DNA of 64,000 nucleotides from Antilocapra americana (taxonomy: Eukaryota > Chordata > Mammalia > Artiodactyla > Antilocapridae), in the NCBI GenBank assembly GCA_007570785.1, contig ML664161.1:45972951-46036950 (forward strand), in the 5' to 3' direction. The first letter of the stretch is position 1. Every line of letters begins with the position of its first letter. The position numbers and the translations under genes were made by a program. Positions 44,412-56,464 of the stretch are shown here, one piece after another. The notes below the pieces were generated by a model, which did not search any database, was not told the DNA's origin, and saw nothing but the letters and a program-made list of their open reading frames with translations.

Positions 44412-45935
44412 AGGGAGGGACCCTGGTTCTTCAAAATGATCCACAGGCAATCTGAGAAATGTTGGTCCGAATCTATTTTCTGTACCAGGTCACAGCATTG
44501 CTTGAGCAGGATCTACCGCATCCAATGAATGATTCCTCTCCCACCCACTCCTTCTCCCAAAGTCTGCAGCTTTAGGAATAGGTATTTATTCAGAAGCCTA
44601 GCAAAATATTGTGTACTTCATTAAAGTGAATCCCTTGAATTCAAATGTCAGCTCATAAACGCTTTTCTGTGAAGATGAGAGGCTATGCTGATGTAATAGT
44701 GCATTTAGATCTAATGATTTTCCAAGGAACAAAGGTGATGCAACAAGAATATCACTGACATATAGAAGCTCACAATTTTCTCTCAACCTTACCACCATCC
44801 TCCCACCAACACTGTCTGAAAATAATTATCTGGCATTGCCTTCTTAACCTCCATCTCCCTTCTCTGTACTCCAAGTGGACAAAGAACAAAATCCACAAGC
44901 AATTCGGAAAAAGAATGAACCATACACTCCAAGGGGCACTGCATTCCAAAGAGGTGTGATGTACCAGAGGCGTTTTTGAAAAGACACAATGGAAAAGAGA
45001 GGGGGAGTTCACAGGGAAAGATGACTGGGATAGAATGGCATCAAAGAGAAACTTCTGGGCAAGGAAGTTTCTGTGAGAGAGGAAGGCTTCTGTGAGATAG
45101 GAATGCTAGAGGAAGGGAGAGGACATGATAGTTAAGAAAAGCTGTAATGGGCCATATATAAGAAACCCCTTTAAATGTCTTCAAGAGATATGAATGAAAT
45201 TGAAATGTCTCCAGGGATCGCTGTGCCTTTTTTTTTAAGGTCACAAGCTCCAGTCTAATCATGAGGGCCTTGGCTTTATAAGCATAACACAAATATAAAA
45301 TAACTGCACATGTTTCTATTTCTCTTAGATTGCCAGAAATTCATTACTCTGTGTTTGGTACCTTGGTTTAAACTGCTTACTGCTATTTCAAAATCATTCA
45401 CAGGTAGGTACTCAATAGTTTAGAGCCTTTTTTCTGGCATGTGTTAGAATGGCAAACTGCTCTTTTTCATTGACTGCAAATAATTTATACTTTTGTTCAT
45501 TAGTGGACATTTTGGTATGATAAACAAGTTTACATGACCATGTAAATGGGTAGAAACTGACTTATAGAAAAGATAAAGAGGAACATGCAAAATATATTAG
45601 TGTGCTTCAGTGGGCTGAGCACTGAGCCTAAGAATTAAGAATCTATAAACAATAGTCCCTTTTTCCCATCTGAGTTCAAAAACATTGAGAAATGAAACGA
45701 GTCAAATAAGTGGATTTAAAAAATATATTACTCTTATAGCTTACAAAGTTATCAGGGGAATATGGCTAAGTATGAGGACCAACTGGAATTGAAAGCACTT
45801 TTTCTTCTCCAGCTCGTAGGCCAGTCCTGGCATCCAAGAGAAAAGTGAATCTACACATCAGCTGCATTTACCCAAATGTCTGCTTCACCCTGCGAATGAG
45901 CAAGGAGTGGGGACTCACTCCACATTACATACGGA

Positions 45936-46053
45936 TGTCTGTTTGTTTGACTGTACCATGTACCATGTGGGGTCTTAGTTCACTGAACAGGGGTCGACTT
46001 CACACCCCTGCAGTGGAAGTGTGCTAACCACTGGACCACGAGCGAATTTCCCA
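45936..46053 (-). mobile_element. CHR-type SINE fragment
   Basis: Plus strand reads the complement of a CHR head: GTGGGGTCTTAGTTCACTGA, then GGGGTCGACTTCACACCCC, and CTAACCACTGGACCACGAGC with GAATTTCCC. The 3' body is missing. Confidence 0.75.
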
Positions 46054-46580
46054 TATGGATTTTCATATTCTATCATCCTCTAACTGAGACACATAACCCC
46101 AAGTCACCTATTAGCCAGGTACTTTACTGCCTCGTTAGGAGGACTGACTTAGGAGTTGCAGGAAGGGACAGAAATATTTCTCTAGCAGGGACTGATTACA
46201 TTAAATCCAGAAAAATGGAGGAGATATATTTACTATAACATTAAGCATTAAAAAGAAAGTTTAACTTTTTCTTATTTTTTTTAACAGAGCATCTATTGGT
46301 CTATTCCTTTTGTTCTGCATAATACAGTGGTGTCATAAATTTTAAATCTAATAGACCAGTGGGGAGGGAATGCATAATGGGCAGAAAAGGAGAAAGAGGC
46401 CTTTTTATGAATTAAAATATCAAAGAATGAATACTAGTGTCTGTTTTGGTTTTGTTTTTTAAAAAGAAAACATCTGAATTTTAAACAAAGGTAGCACAGA
46501 GCAGTGAGGAGAGTCTGGGAAACCAATGTTTATTCCAGTCTTCGTTTAAAAATGGTCCATAGTCCTTCATTAGCATCATT
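46054..46580. other. Unassigned stretch
   Basis: No gene or clear repeat. Confidence 0.3.
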
Positions 46581-46668
46581 TGAAAGTGAAAAAGTGAAAG
46601 TGAAAGTCATGTCTGGAATTCTCCAGGCTAGAACACTGGAGTGCGTAGCCTTTCCCTTCTCCAGAGGA
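46581..46668 (-). mobile_element. Internally deleted Bov-tA remnant
   Basis: GAAAGTGAAAGTCATG jumps to GGAATTCTCCAGGCTAGAAC and CCCTTCTCCAGAGGA. The part carrying GTCCGACTCTTTGCAACC and most of the tRNA head is missing. Confidence 0.7.
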
Positions 46669-47492
46669 ACATCTGAAGTTTCTTAAAAATGCAAGTTTGG
46701 GGACCTCATCCCACACCTATTGAATTAGAGTCTTTTGAGACATGGATGGAAAGTTTGCACTTAATAACTTCTTTGAGTAATTCAAATGCACACTGAGGAT
46801 AGAAAATCTTCATCTTTTGCCTGTCAGAGAACATGTACCAGGCATTATAGCTGTATTTGACCCATGGTCAGAGCACAAAATTAGCCTTAGCTTTTCTGAG
46901 GAGCTAAACTCTCCTCTTATAACAGGTAAGACATCATGTTTATGAAGAAAAACTGAAAAATATGAAACAGATATCAGGATATAGTACAAACTATGCACCA
47001 GTATAGTAAAGCAAGGGAAAATAAAGTTTGGGTAAGACTGCAAAGCTGGTTTGTTGCCAGCTTCTACTGCAACAATTCTTCTGATTCATATCCAGAAAAT
47101 GTGAATAAATCCACAAGTCTCTGTTTATGCACGTATGATTTACGTTTCAGTGCCACTCAGCTAGATTGCCATCCATGTGTACAGACTGACTGAATCACTA
47201 AATATCCCACTTGGAAATCTTTTAACCAGATTAGGAGCCCCTGGGTCTGCACATTGAAAATGATTTTCCAGAAAGGATCTACAGTAATTAGTGATTACTG
47301 GGGTTTCTGGAACAGCTGTTTCACAGTCTAAGATGGCTAATCCATAAATGCATTAATTGTATTAGATGTGTGTAGGTAAGATAAAAAGTCTACTAAGTGG
47401 GAAAATTACTGAATTATTCTGTATAGTTCATTAGGGAAATGGTGTCAATATCTACCTGTAATATTACAGACATAACACAATCACTATAGCTG
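46669..47492. other. Unassigned stretch
   Basis: Single-copy-looking sequence. Overlapping short frames on both strands at 46810-47193 show nothing recognisable. Confidence 0.35.
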
Positions 47493-48100
47493 TCACCAGA
47501 TGGTCAACACCAAAATCAGATTGATTATAGTCTTTGCAGCCAAAGATGGAGAAGCTCTATACGGTCAGCAAAAACAAGACCGGGAGCTGACTATGACTCA
47601 GATCATGAACTCCTTATTGCCAAATTCGGACTTAAATTGAAGAAAGTAGGGAAAATCACTAGACCATTCATGTATGACCTACTTCAAATCCCTTATAATT
47701 ATACAGTGGAAGTGACAAATAGATTCAAGGGATTAGATCTGATAGACAGAGTGCCTGAAGAACTGTGGATGGAGGTTCATGACATTGTACAGGAGGCAGT
47801 GATCAAGATCATCCCCATGAAAAAGAAATGCAAAAAGGCAAAATGGCTGTCTGAAGAGGCCTTACAAATAGCTATGAAAAGAAGAGAAGTGAAAGGCAAA
47901 GGAGAAAAAGAAAGATATACCCATTTGAATGCAGAGTTCCAAAGAATAGCAAGGAGAGATAAGACAGTCTTCCTCAGGGGTCAAGGTAAAGAAATAGAAG
48001 AAATCAATAGAATGGGAAAGACTTGAGATCACTTCAAGAAAATTAGAGATACCAAGAGAACTTTTCATGGAAAGATGTGCACAATAAAGGACAAAAATGG
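47493..48100 (+). mobile_element. BovB internal fragment (first part of a composite)
   Basis: About 610 bases of BovB, from TCACCAGATGGTCAACACCA to the linker before reverse transcriptase, where it stops at AAAAATGGTA. The plus frame 47637-48026 (129 codons) reads KITRPFMYDLLQIPYNYTVE and on to EIEEINRMGKT. It abuts a second BovB beginning upstream of its own start point in the element. Confidence 0.9.
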
Positions 48101-50415
48101 TACAGAATGAAGCAGGGCAAAGGCTAATAGAGTTCTGCCAAGAGAATGCACTGGTCATAGCAACCACCTTCTTCCAACACCAAAAGAGAAGACTTTACAC
48201 ATGGACATCACCAGATGGTCAACACTGAAATCAGATTGATTATATTCTTCACAGCCAAAGATGGAGAAGCTCTAAACAGTCAGCAAAAACAAGACTGGGA
48301 GCTGACTGTGGCTCAGATCATGAACTCCTTATTGCCAAATTCAGACTTAAGTTGAAGAAAGTAGGGAAAACCACTAGACCATTCAGGTATGACCTAAATC
48401 AAATCCCTTATGATTATACAGTGGAAGTGAGAAATAGATTTAAGGGACCAGATCTCATAGACAGAGTTCCTGATGAACTATAGACAGAGGTTCATGACAT
48501 TGTACAGGAAACAGGGATTAAGACCATCCTCATGGAAAAGAAATGCAAAAAAGCAAAATGGCTGTCTGAGGAAGCCTTAAAATTGCTGTGAAAAGAAGAG
48601 AAGCAAAGGAGGAAAGATATTCCCATCTGAACACAGAGTTCCAAAGAAGAGCAAGGAAAGATAAGAAAGCCTTCTTCAGCGATCAATGCAAAGAAATAGA
48701 GGAAAACAACAGAATGGGAAAGACTAGAGATCTCTTCAAGAAAATTAGAGATACCAAGGGAACATTTCATGCAAAGATGGGCTTGATAAAGGACAGAAAT
48801 GGTATGGACCTAACAGAAGCAGAAGATTTTAAGAAGAGGTAGCAAGAATACACAGAACTGTACAAAAAAGATCTTCATGACCCAGATAATCATGATGGTG
48901 TGATCACTCACCTAGAGCCACACATTCTAAAATGTGAAGTCAAGTGGGCCTTAGAAAGCATCATTACAAACAAAGCTAGTGGAGGTGATGGAATTCCAGT
49001 TGAGCTATTTCAAATCCTAAAAGATGATGCTGTGAAAGTGCTGCACTCAATATGCCAGCAAATTTGGAAAACTCAGCAGTGGCCACAGGACTGCAAAAGG
49101 TCAGTTTTCATTCCAATCCAAAGAAAGGCAATGCAAAAGAATGCTCAAACTACCACACAATTGCACTCATCTCACACGCTAGCAAAGTAATGCTCAAAAT
49201 CTCCAAGCCAGGCCTCAGCAGTACCTTAACCATGAACTTCCAGATGTTCAAGCTGCTTTGACAAAAGGCAGAGGAACCAGAGATCAAATTGCCAACATCC
49301 GCTGGATTATCATAAAAGCAAGAGAGTTCCAGAAAAACATCTACTTCTGTTTTATTGACTATGCCAAAGCCTTTGATTGTGTGGATCACAATCAACTGTG
49401 AAATTCTGAAAGAGATGGGAATACCAGACCATCTGACCTGTCTCTTCAGAAACCTGTATACAGGTCAGGAAGCAATAGTTAGAACTGGACATGGAACAAC
49501 AGACTGATTCCAAGTAGGAAAAGGAGTACGTCAAGACTGTATATTGTCACCCTGCTCGTTTAACTTCTATGCAGAGTATATCATGAGAAACGCTGGGCTG
49601 GAAGAAGCACAGGCTGGAATCAAGATTGCTGGGAGAAATATCAATAACCTCAGATATGCAGATGACACTACCCTTGTGGCAGAAAGTGAAAAGGAACTAA
49701 AAAGCCTTTTGATGAAAGTGAAAGAGGAGAGTGGAAAAGTTGGCTTAAGGCTCAACATTCAGAAAACTAAGATCATGGCATCTGGTCCCATCACTTCATG
49801 GGAAATAGATGGGAAAACAGTGGAAACTGTGTCAGACTTTATTTTGGGGGGCTCCAAAATCACTGCAGATGGTGATTGCAACCATGAAATTAAAAGATGC
49901 TTACTCCTTGGAAAGAAAGTTATGACCAACCTAGATAGTGTATTTAAAAACAGAGACATTACTTTGACAACAAAGATCCGTCTGGTCAAGGCTATGGTTT
50001 TTCCTGTAGTCATGTATGGATGTGAGAGTTGGACCATAAAGAAAGCTGATCACCGAAGAATTGATGTTTTTGAACTGTGGTGTTGGAGAAGACTCTTGAG
50101 AGTCCCTTGGACTGCAAGGAGATCCAACCAGTCCATCCTAAAGGAGATCAGTCCTGGGTGTTCATTGGAAGGACTGATGTTGAAGCTGAAACTCCAATAC
50201 TTTAGCCACCTCATGCGAAAAGTTGACGCTGATTCTGGGAAGGATTGAAGGTGGGAGAAGAAGGGGATGACAGAGGATGAGATGGTCAGATGTCATCATC
50301 AACTCACTGGACATGAGTTTGAGCAAACCTCGGGAGCTGGTGATGGATAATGAGGCCTAGGTCCTGTAGTTCATGGGGTCGCAAAGAGTCAGACATGACT
50401 GAGTGACTGAACATA
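48100..50415 (+). mobile_element. BovB LINE, 5'-truncated (second part of a composite)
   Basis: Starts at TACAGAATGAAGCAGGGCAA and runs unbroken to the 3' tail (GAGTCAGACATGACTGAGTG). Covers the end of the endonuclease-linker region, the whole reverse transcriptase and the C-terminus. The YADD active-site segment is present. Frameshifts and stops remain, for example near 48480, 48590 and 49260. Confidence 0.92.
48588..50248 (+). pseudogene. Broken BovB reverse transcriptase ORF
   Basis: Three plus-strand frames cover most of the enzyme. 48588-48842 is the linker (KTRDLFKKIRDTKGTFHAKM). 48900-49190 is the N-terminal reverse transcriptase (VKWALESIITNKASGGDGIP). 49544-50248 (234 codons) carries LRYADD at residues 36-41, with the catalytic YADD codons at 49655-49666, then FILGGSKITADGDCNHEIKR and the C-terminal GCESWTIKKADHRRIDVFEL. 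Motif A around 49370 (TGACTATGCCAAAGCCTTTG) lies in another frame. It is the best preserved reverse transcriptase here but cannot be translated as one protein. Confidence 0.88.
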
Positions 50416-51290
50416 GGCATAATACAGACAAATTAGTTCTGTGTTTGAGTCAATGAATTATGAATGAATATCACTAAATGTGAATTTCCACCAAACAGGT
50501 ATAAAGATCCTTTTAATATATTTAAAATCTTTATGATTTAGAAGTATTTTGAAAATAATTATAAAATATAAACATACAAAAAAAACTACGATCATTTCCC
50601 ATGGATTAAATTGCCTCTCAGCTCCCAGAGACCTAAGGAACCCTTTCAGATTTTAGCTGGCAACACAAAATGACATATCAAGGACTCCTTGGATTTCTGT
50701 GCTTTTTAAAATCTGGGATCCAGAAAGAAAATTAATGCAATCTATTCTAGTATTTTTAACACAAATTGCACAGAATCCCAACTGATATATACTTATCAGA
50801 CAATTTTTAGGAATAGATCTTTATGTTATCACATATATTCTATCTTACTTAGGGATATGAAACTGGTCTTACTAATACTTACTTTTCTCACAGACCTAAA
50901 CATAGCTCTATATATATTCAGGTTGCTCAATAGGTATTCCTAGAACTGAATCATCTACTCCAGAAAGTGTCAGTTGAGAGAATAGTACATCCCACAAAAG
51001 ACACATTCTCCAAGGTATACAATCTCCTTCATGCATCCCCTAAAGATAATGGAATACCCACCCATCTCCCCCCCCCACCACTTATTGAGAATCACTCCCA
51101 GAGAATATCTGTAATTTCACTTCCTCTGCTGAAGGAGCTAAAAAGTTTAACATCACTGATCTGGCTCAATCATATATTTACAAGGAGGCAAGATGATTTA
51201 CACTAGGAATATTTGGCAACTTGGATTAGAGATGCAGAATTCATATTAGTCTCAAAATCATATCACAGTCAGGTACTTGCAAAAATGTGT
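50416..51290. other. Unassigned stretch
   Basis: No supported gene. A C10 run (51068-51077) interrupts a 79-codon plus frame of no recognised type. Confidence 0.35.
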
Positions 51291-52120
51291 TCATAAGTCT
51301 TGGAACAAGTGATGAGGATGTAATTTAAAACATGGTGATTATAGTTAACAATACTGCATTGCATACTTCAAAGTTTCTGAGAGCAAATTGATCTTAAAAG
51401 TCCTTATCACAAGAAAAAAATTGTAACTATGTATGATGATAGATGTTACCTAGGTTAATTGTGGTGATCATTTCATAATAAATACACATTGTTGTTGTTC
51501 AGTCATTGTCATGTCTGATTCTTGCAACCTCATGGTCTGCAGCATGCCAGGCCTCCTTTCCTTCGGTATCTCCAGGAGTTTGTTCAGATTAATGTCCACT
51601 GAGTTGGTAATGCTGTATAACCATCTCATCCTCTGCTGTCCCCTTATCCTTTTGCCTTCAATGTTTCCCAGTCTCGGGATCTTTTCCAATGAGTTGGCTC
51701 TTTGCATCAGGTGGCCAAAGTATTGGAGCTTCGGATTCAGCATCAGTCCTTCCAATGAGTATTCAGGGTTAATTTCCTTTAGGATGGACTTCCTTGATCT
51801 CCTTGCAGTCCAAGGGACTCTCAAGAGTCTTCTCCGACACCACAGTTCAAAAGCATCAAAGCATTGGCACTCAGACTTCTTTATGGACCAACTCTCATAT
51901 CTGTACATTACTACTAGAAAAACCATAGTTTTGACTATATGGATCTTTGTCTGCAAAGTGATATGTCTGCTTTTTAATACAATGTTATGTCTAGGTTTGT
52001 CATCGCTTTCTTTCCAAGAAGTAAGCATGTTTTAATTTCATAAATACATATAAAAAACCATTATTGATTACATCTGAATATAATGTCACATGTCATTTAT
52101 ACCTCAATTTTTTAAAATGT
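51291..52120 (+). mobile_element. Old L1 3' end split by a BovB
   Basis: The left piece (51291-51489) shows GGTGATTATAGTTAACAATA, CTGCATTGCATACTTCAAAG and TAATTGTGGTGATCATTTC, an L1 3' UTR. The right piece (52040-52120) shows TTATACCTCAATTTTTTAAA, its terminus. The order is consistent across the BovB. Confidence 0.75.
51490..52039 (-). mobile_element. BovB 3' end, 5'-truncated, minus strand
   Basis: About 550 bases. The minus frame 51468-52028 (186 codons) keeps [20 protein letters not shown] and QYFGHLMQRANSLEKIPRLG. Direct repeats ATAAATACACAT (51478-51489) and ATAAATACATAT (52040-52051) flank it. The C-terminal frame is open over most of its length, but no reverse transcriptase core is present. 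Confidence 0.92.
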
Positions 52121-52779
52121 CTTAGGAGTGACATTTAGGAGCAGAAAAAACACTAGAACTTCCATTTCGAGATTGCATAAAGTAATGAGACCTGGACTTA
52201 CCCTCTCATCCAAAACAACTAAAAATCTGGGCAAAATACACATTGTAATCAGCGTTCAAAAATTCGATTTTAGGTGGCACAGAACAGTAAGTGAAGTGAG
52301 GAAAAACAAGTGAGTCATAGGCTTTCCCTAGCTTACTTTCTAGAGGAAATTTTTGGACTGAATCATAAGGAGGGGTAAGCCAAGCGGATCCCAGCAAATC
52401 CACTGAGGGAAGGAGGTGGAGGTGGACCTGGGGAAGTCAGGATATCAAGAAGTAACAAATCTAAGCACCAGAGAAGAGAGATCTGCATAGAGAAGGGGCT
52501 CTGAAGACAGGCCAAGGGTCCTGATTACCGAGCAGCTCATGTGTGTGAAGAAACTACCCAAGAATCAGGAAAAACTCAACCAGAAAGATACACATAATAA
52601 TTCCTAGGGCACACAGAAGACTGAGTATAATTCGTTTTCCCATCAGCCAGAGTGGAAAAACTTGTAATTCTCAGGGAACTGGAGAGAAGGTTTTACCTCA
52701 GAGGTGGGGCAAGGTGAGCCTGATACTAAATGTTTCCCAGGTTCCACTTAACAAAGCTTAAAAAGAAGTCTCAAAAACA
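52121..52779 (+). mobile_element. Probable old L1 5' UTR-like sequence
   Basis: Segments such as GACCTGGACTTACCCTCTCA, ATCCAAAACAACTAAAAATC, AAGTGAGTCATAGGCTTTCC and ATAAGGAGGGGTAAGCCAAG resemble an old mammalian L1 5' region. The L1 ORF2 fragment just downstream on the same strand supports this. Tentative. Confidence 0.4.
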
Positions 52780-53560
52780 AGTTAACCTTCCTCCAACAAA
52801 TCTAAAGCAATTGGTTTTGCAATCGAAGACACTGTTACAAAAGAAAACTGAACTCTAGGTTTAGGTGACTTACTGATGAATTTTACTAAATTCTGAAAGA
52901 AAAAAAAAAAAGCTAAATCCTGTACCATATTCTTCCAGAAAATCAAAGAGGAAGGGATAATTCCCAACTTACTTTTTTATAAGGCCAGTATTATCCTGAT
53001 ACCCAAACTAGACAAAGACATTACAAAAAAATACAAGTATTCTTCATCCACACTGATATTAAAATCATAATGTAATTTTAGCAATTTGAATCCACCATTA
53101 TATAAAAGTACAGTCCATCATAAATGGTATTTATTTTAGGAATACAAAAAAAAATCAATTCAAAATTTAACCAATGTAATTCACCATGTTAACAGACTGA
53201 AAAAGGAAACCTATATGCCAGTCTGAATAGACAGAGAAAAAGCAAGTGACAACGTAATACTCCATTCCCGACTTAAACACAAAAACTCTCAGCAAACTAG
53301 AAATAGAAGGGAACTTCCTCAATTTGATACAAGGCATATGAAAAAAGCGACAGGTAACATCATATTTAAAAGGTAAAAGACTAAATGCTTTCCCTTTAAG
53401 GTCTGAATAAATATATGTCTTACCACTTCCATCCAACACTGTATTGGAGGCTTTATTCAGTGTAAAATTCAAGAATAAGAAATAAAAGGCATCCAGATGG
53501 AAAAGAAAGGGGGAAAACATTTTGCTTTATAGACAGTGTAATCACCTATCTATAAAATCC
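52780..53560 (+). mobile_element. Old L1 ORF2 fragment
   Basis: Sense-strand ORF2 around the reverse transcriptase fingers and palm: CTGATGAATTTTACTAAATT, TTCCAGAAAATCAAAGAGGA, GTATTATCCTGATACCCAAA with CTAGACAAAGACA, then CAGAGAAAAAGCAAGTGAC near motif A. Stops and indels are frequent. Confidence 0.65.
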
Positions 53561-53564
53561 TCAA

Positions 53565-53895
53565 ACTGCTTCCTGTTCCTGAAATGCTCATGCCCTATTT
53601 GATCTACCAGAATTCTACCCCATTTCTAGACCTAGTTCAAATGTTAGTTTATACCCATTGGGCTTATTTCTTCCTCTCTTGAATTACCTTAGTACTGGGT
53701 AATACTAAGTTCTCTATTGGGTAGAGAAAAATCGCATCATGGTTTGATTCTAAGGTTAGATGTATACATGTCTCAACTCCTCTTCCAAACCATTAATTCT
53801 TTGATAGAGGATGCATTTTAGTCATCCTTCTCCTTATCAGAGAAACTAGTCTAGTGCCTGGGCAATAGGAAATCTCAGGGAATACTTGATGCTGT
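53565..53895 (+). mobile_element. L2 LINE 3' end
   Basis: CTGTTCCTGAAATGCTCATG, then CCTAGTTCAAATGTTAGTTT, and an end with GAGGATGCATTTTAGTCATC, CTAGTGCCTGGGCAATAGG, matching the L2 end order (TCAAATGTCACCTC ... GTGCCTGGCACATAG). Confidence 0.65.
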
Positions 53896-53934
53896 CAGTA
53901 CTTCCTTGTCAATCATACAGATCATCTGCTTTTT

Positions 53935-54150
53935 ATAAAAATCTATCTGGGTATAGTTGCTTTACAGTGTTGCTAGTTTCTGCTGTACAATGAAGTGAAT
54001 CAGCTATATGTATACACACATCCCATTCCCTCTTGGATCTTCCTCTCACCTTCCCCATCCTACCCATCTGGGTCACCACAGAGCACTGAGCTGAGCTCCC
54101 TGTGCTATACGCAGGTTCTCACTGGTTACCTATTTTATATATGGTAGTGT
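53935..54150 (-). mobile_element. L1 3' UTR fragment, reverse orientation
   Basis: Plus strand is the complement of the L1 terminus seen at 25.7 and 40.1 kb: TTGCTTTACAGTGTTGCTAG, TCTGCTGTACAATGAAGTGA, ATCAGCTATATGTATACACA, then CTCCCTGTGCTATACGCAGG. Confidence 0.8.
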
Positions 54151-55011
54151 ATTTATGTCAGTCTGAAGCTCATCTGCTTTGGAGTGCAGTATTCTATAAG
54201 TTCTTCCACTCACGCTCATGGAGCTCTCCTATCTTATATAAGTGGAATATGCAAAGTTCAGTTTCAGCTAACTTATCATATCCTCTACTAACTATAAAAG
54301 CACGTAAGTACATTTCTATTGCTGCAATATAAAAGTTGCACATTTTAAAAATGACTATAATTATAATTTGCTATTGAAGAGATTTTAATTCCCGAGATAT
54401 ATCTTATAAGTCCTGACAGAGAAGACATGGGAAAAAATTTTCAACTCCTGTATATTTTGGCTGTAAGTAGCAGATGCTGGGAAAATTTTCTGAACCACTC
54501 AGCAACCTCAGCTACTCTGATAGCACAGGCCAAGAAGCTGCACAAGCCTTTTACTTCCTGTTGAAAACTGGTAAATATGAACTAGTGGTTTATGCTCAGC
54601 TCAGCTCCTCTCAGTTTCTCACGCACTGAGCTGCTGTGGTCAGTGGTATGTCTGACCCTCTTTCTGCCAGCAAAGCCCATCGTCATGTGCAGCTCTTGTT
54701 GTTTAAGGAAAGCACACACAATTTTCTGAATAATACAATGCTCACCCCTTCTGGTAGCTAGTCCTATGGCAAAACTTCCTCAGTCTCAGGTGTAACAAGG
54801 CACTGAAATGTTCTGTTGTTGGACTGTGGGGAACTCAGTTTCAGTGGCTTGCCTATAGATCAAGGGACAAATTTTCAGTATTAACAGCAACCATCTTCTT
54901 TTATTTAATGCGATTTAAATGTTTATTAAACAATGTTGAATTTTAAATGCTCAATTTTTTTTTTACTTTAAACTATTATCTACAGAAACTTAAAAATACT
55001 AAGTGTATGTT
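54151..55011. other. Unassigned stretch
   Basis: No gene or recognisable repeat. T10 run around 54955-54964. Confidence 0.35.
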
Positions 55012-55144
55012 GGGAATTCTCTGGAAGTCTAGTGGTTAAGAATCTAAGCTTCCACTGAAGGAGACGTAGGTTTGATCCCTGGTCAGAGAACCAAGAGCCC
55101 ACATGCCATGTAGCATCGCCAAAAAACAAAAGCAAAAAAATAAA
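55012..55144 (+). mobile_element. CHR-type SINE fragment
   Basis: GGGAATTCTCTGGAAGTCTA, GTGGTTAAGAATCTAAGCTT, GGTTTGATCCCTGGTCAGAG, then a CATGCCATGTAGCATCGCC segment and an AAAAAACAAAAGC tail. Confidence 0.8.
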
Positions 55145-55319
55145 TGTATACTGTATTAAAGTGAATGTTTGTGGGAATGCTGTTACATGTCAATAGATAA
55201 CTAATACATTTGCCAGGTGGCTATCACACTGACCAGCCTCATTTAATGAAAAGAGCATTCTTCACTTGCAATTATTCCTTGACCTGTTTTTGCTTCTGAT
55301 TATTTGCAATAAGGATCAT
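55145..55319. other. Unassigned stretch
   Basis: Nothing recognised. Confidence 0.3.
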
Positions 55320-55450
55320 GGACCAGGAGTCAGATAAACCTGGGTTCACATCCCAGTTACTCTACTACATAGCTGCATGTCTTTGGGTAATATCCTTTCA
55401 TGGTTTCCCTCATCAGTAGAGTTGCACAAAGATCTCAGAGTGAGTAAAAA
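55320..55450 (+). mobile_element. MIR SINE fragment
   Basis: GACCAGGAGTCAGATAAACC, TGGGTTCACATCCCAGTTAC, then CTTTGGGTAATATCCTTTC and CCTCATCAGTAGAGTTG follow MIR. Confidence 0.7.
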
Positions 55451-55674
55451 TATCACAAATGTTGGGTTTGAGATGGAATTTGAATGGGTCATACAGAAGA
55501 GACAGACTGTGTACTAGAAAGAACATTTGAGCATGAGGAAATCTGAGCTCTGTTTTGGGCTTGGGCTTTGGTCGGTCCTTTTACAGCTTAAGGTCTTTAT
55601 CCCTGACCTGTCTTCCTGTACCTGGCCGCACAGTGCTAATGGTCAAGTATCATTCTCAGGTTCTGCAATGGTGT

Positions 55675-55830
55675 GGACAAGGGCTATCTCACAGACGGCT
55701 AGGGTTCGAATTCAACTCCTCCCCTCACTAGCTGAGTGGCCTCATGTACATCACTAACCTTACCAGACTTCACTCCTTGGCTGTCCAATGAGGAAGCTGG
55801 GTTATGCAGCCTCTAAGGCCCTCTCCAGCT
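55675..55830 (+). mobile_element. MIR SINE fragment
   Basis: GGCTAGGGTTCGAATTCAAC, CCTCACTAGCTGAGTGGCCT and CTTGGCTGTCCAATGAGGAA follow MIR. The 76-codon plus frame at 55527-55757 largely lies here and is not a gene. Confidence 0.6.
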
Positions 55831-56464
55831 CCCACTTAAAAGAACAAGGGTAATTGTGTAGAGATTAAATTAAGGGCTCTAGAGCAATCCTGTCTAGATT
55901 TACAATCATTATACTTGATTCCTCATCTGTAAAATGCAAACTTTGATGGTTGCTATCCCCACCTCCACTGGCTCCCTCCTCTTCCTCTCCATTCTAGGGT
56001 CCTCAGTATCCTCCACTCACCTCAAAGGTGTTCAGTTTCCTTTCCAGTCCTCCATCAGGGTTTGTTTTCTTCCTAACATAATTCTTTGCTCTGGAACTTT
56101 CCCCTTAAGTGTGCTGTAATAATGATAATACTGATGACAATTTAATCTTCAGGCATAGTAAGATGATGGATGGAATGATTCTGAAAAAAGCACTTGCCCT
56201 CCAAGAATTTCATTTAGGAATTGATTTCAAAACTATAGAATACAAAGAAGTTTTGGGTTCCAGAAGTTAAAGATACATTTTTATCCAATCTTTATTTTTG
56301 GTTATTTTGTCCTTTCATTTTAAGGTTTATACTATTGAAATATTGCCCTCATTAAATAGTATTATATAAAGAAAGAAAACTATGTGAGGGTTGGAAAAAT
56401 AGCTCTTTTAAAAAGAGAGAGAGAGAGAGAAAAGCTATTAAAGTACAATAAAATGTGAAAGGAT
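55831..56464. other. Unassigned, with a GA repeat
   Basis: Includes (GA)10 at 56413-56432. A MIR-like scrap (CCTCATCTGTAAAATGCAAA) is at 55921-55940. No gene. Confidence 0.4.

Larger units (their letters stand above)
42656..45935. other. Unassigned 3.3-kb stretch
   Basis: The longest repeat-poor stretch. It holds the weak exon candidate at 43071-43250, an A-rich run (44026-44060) and the TG/CG repeat near 44.39 kb. Frames at 42675-42971 overlap on both strands and show no domain. I see no known gene. Confidence 0.4.

Noticed and set aside
49544..50248. 234-codon open frame as a real gene
   Set aside because: It is the C-terminal part of BovB reverse transcriptase (LRYADD and downstream motifs) in an element that is broken by stops and frameshifts upstream.
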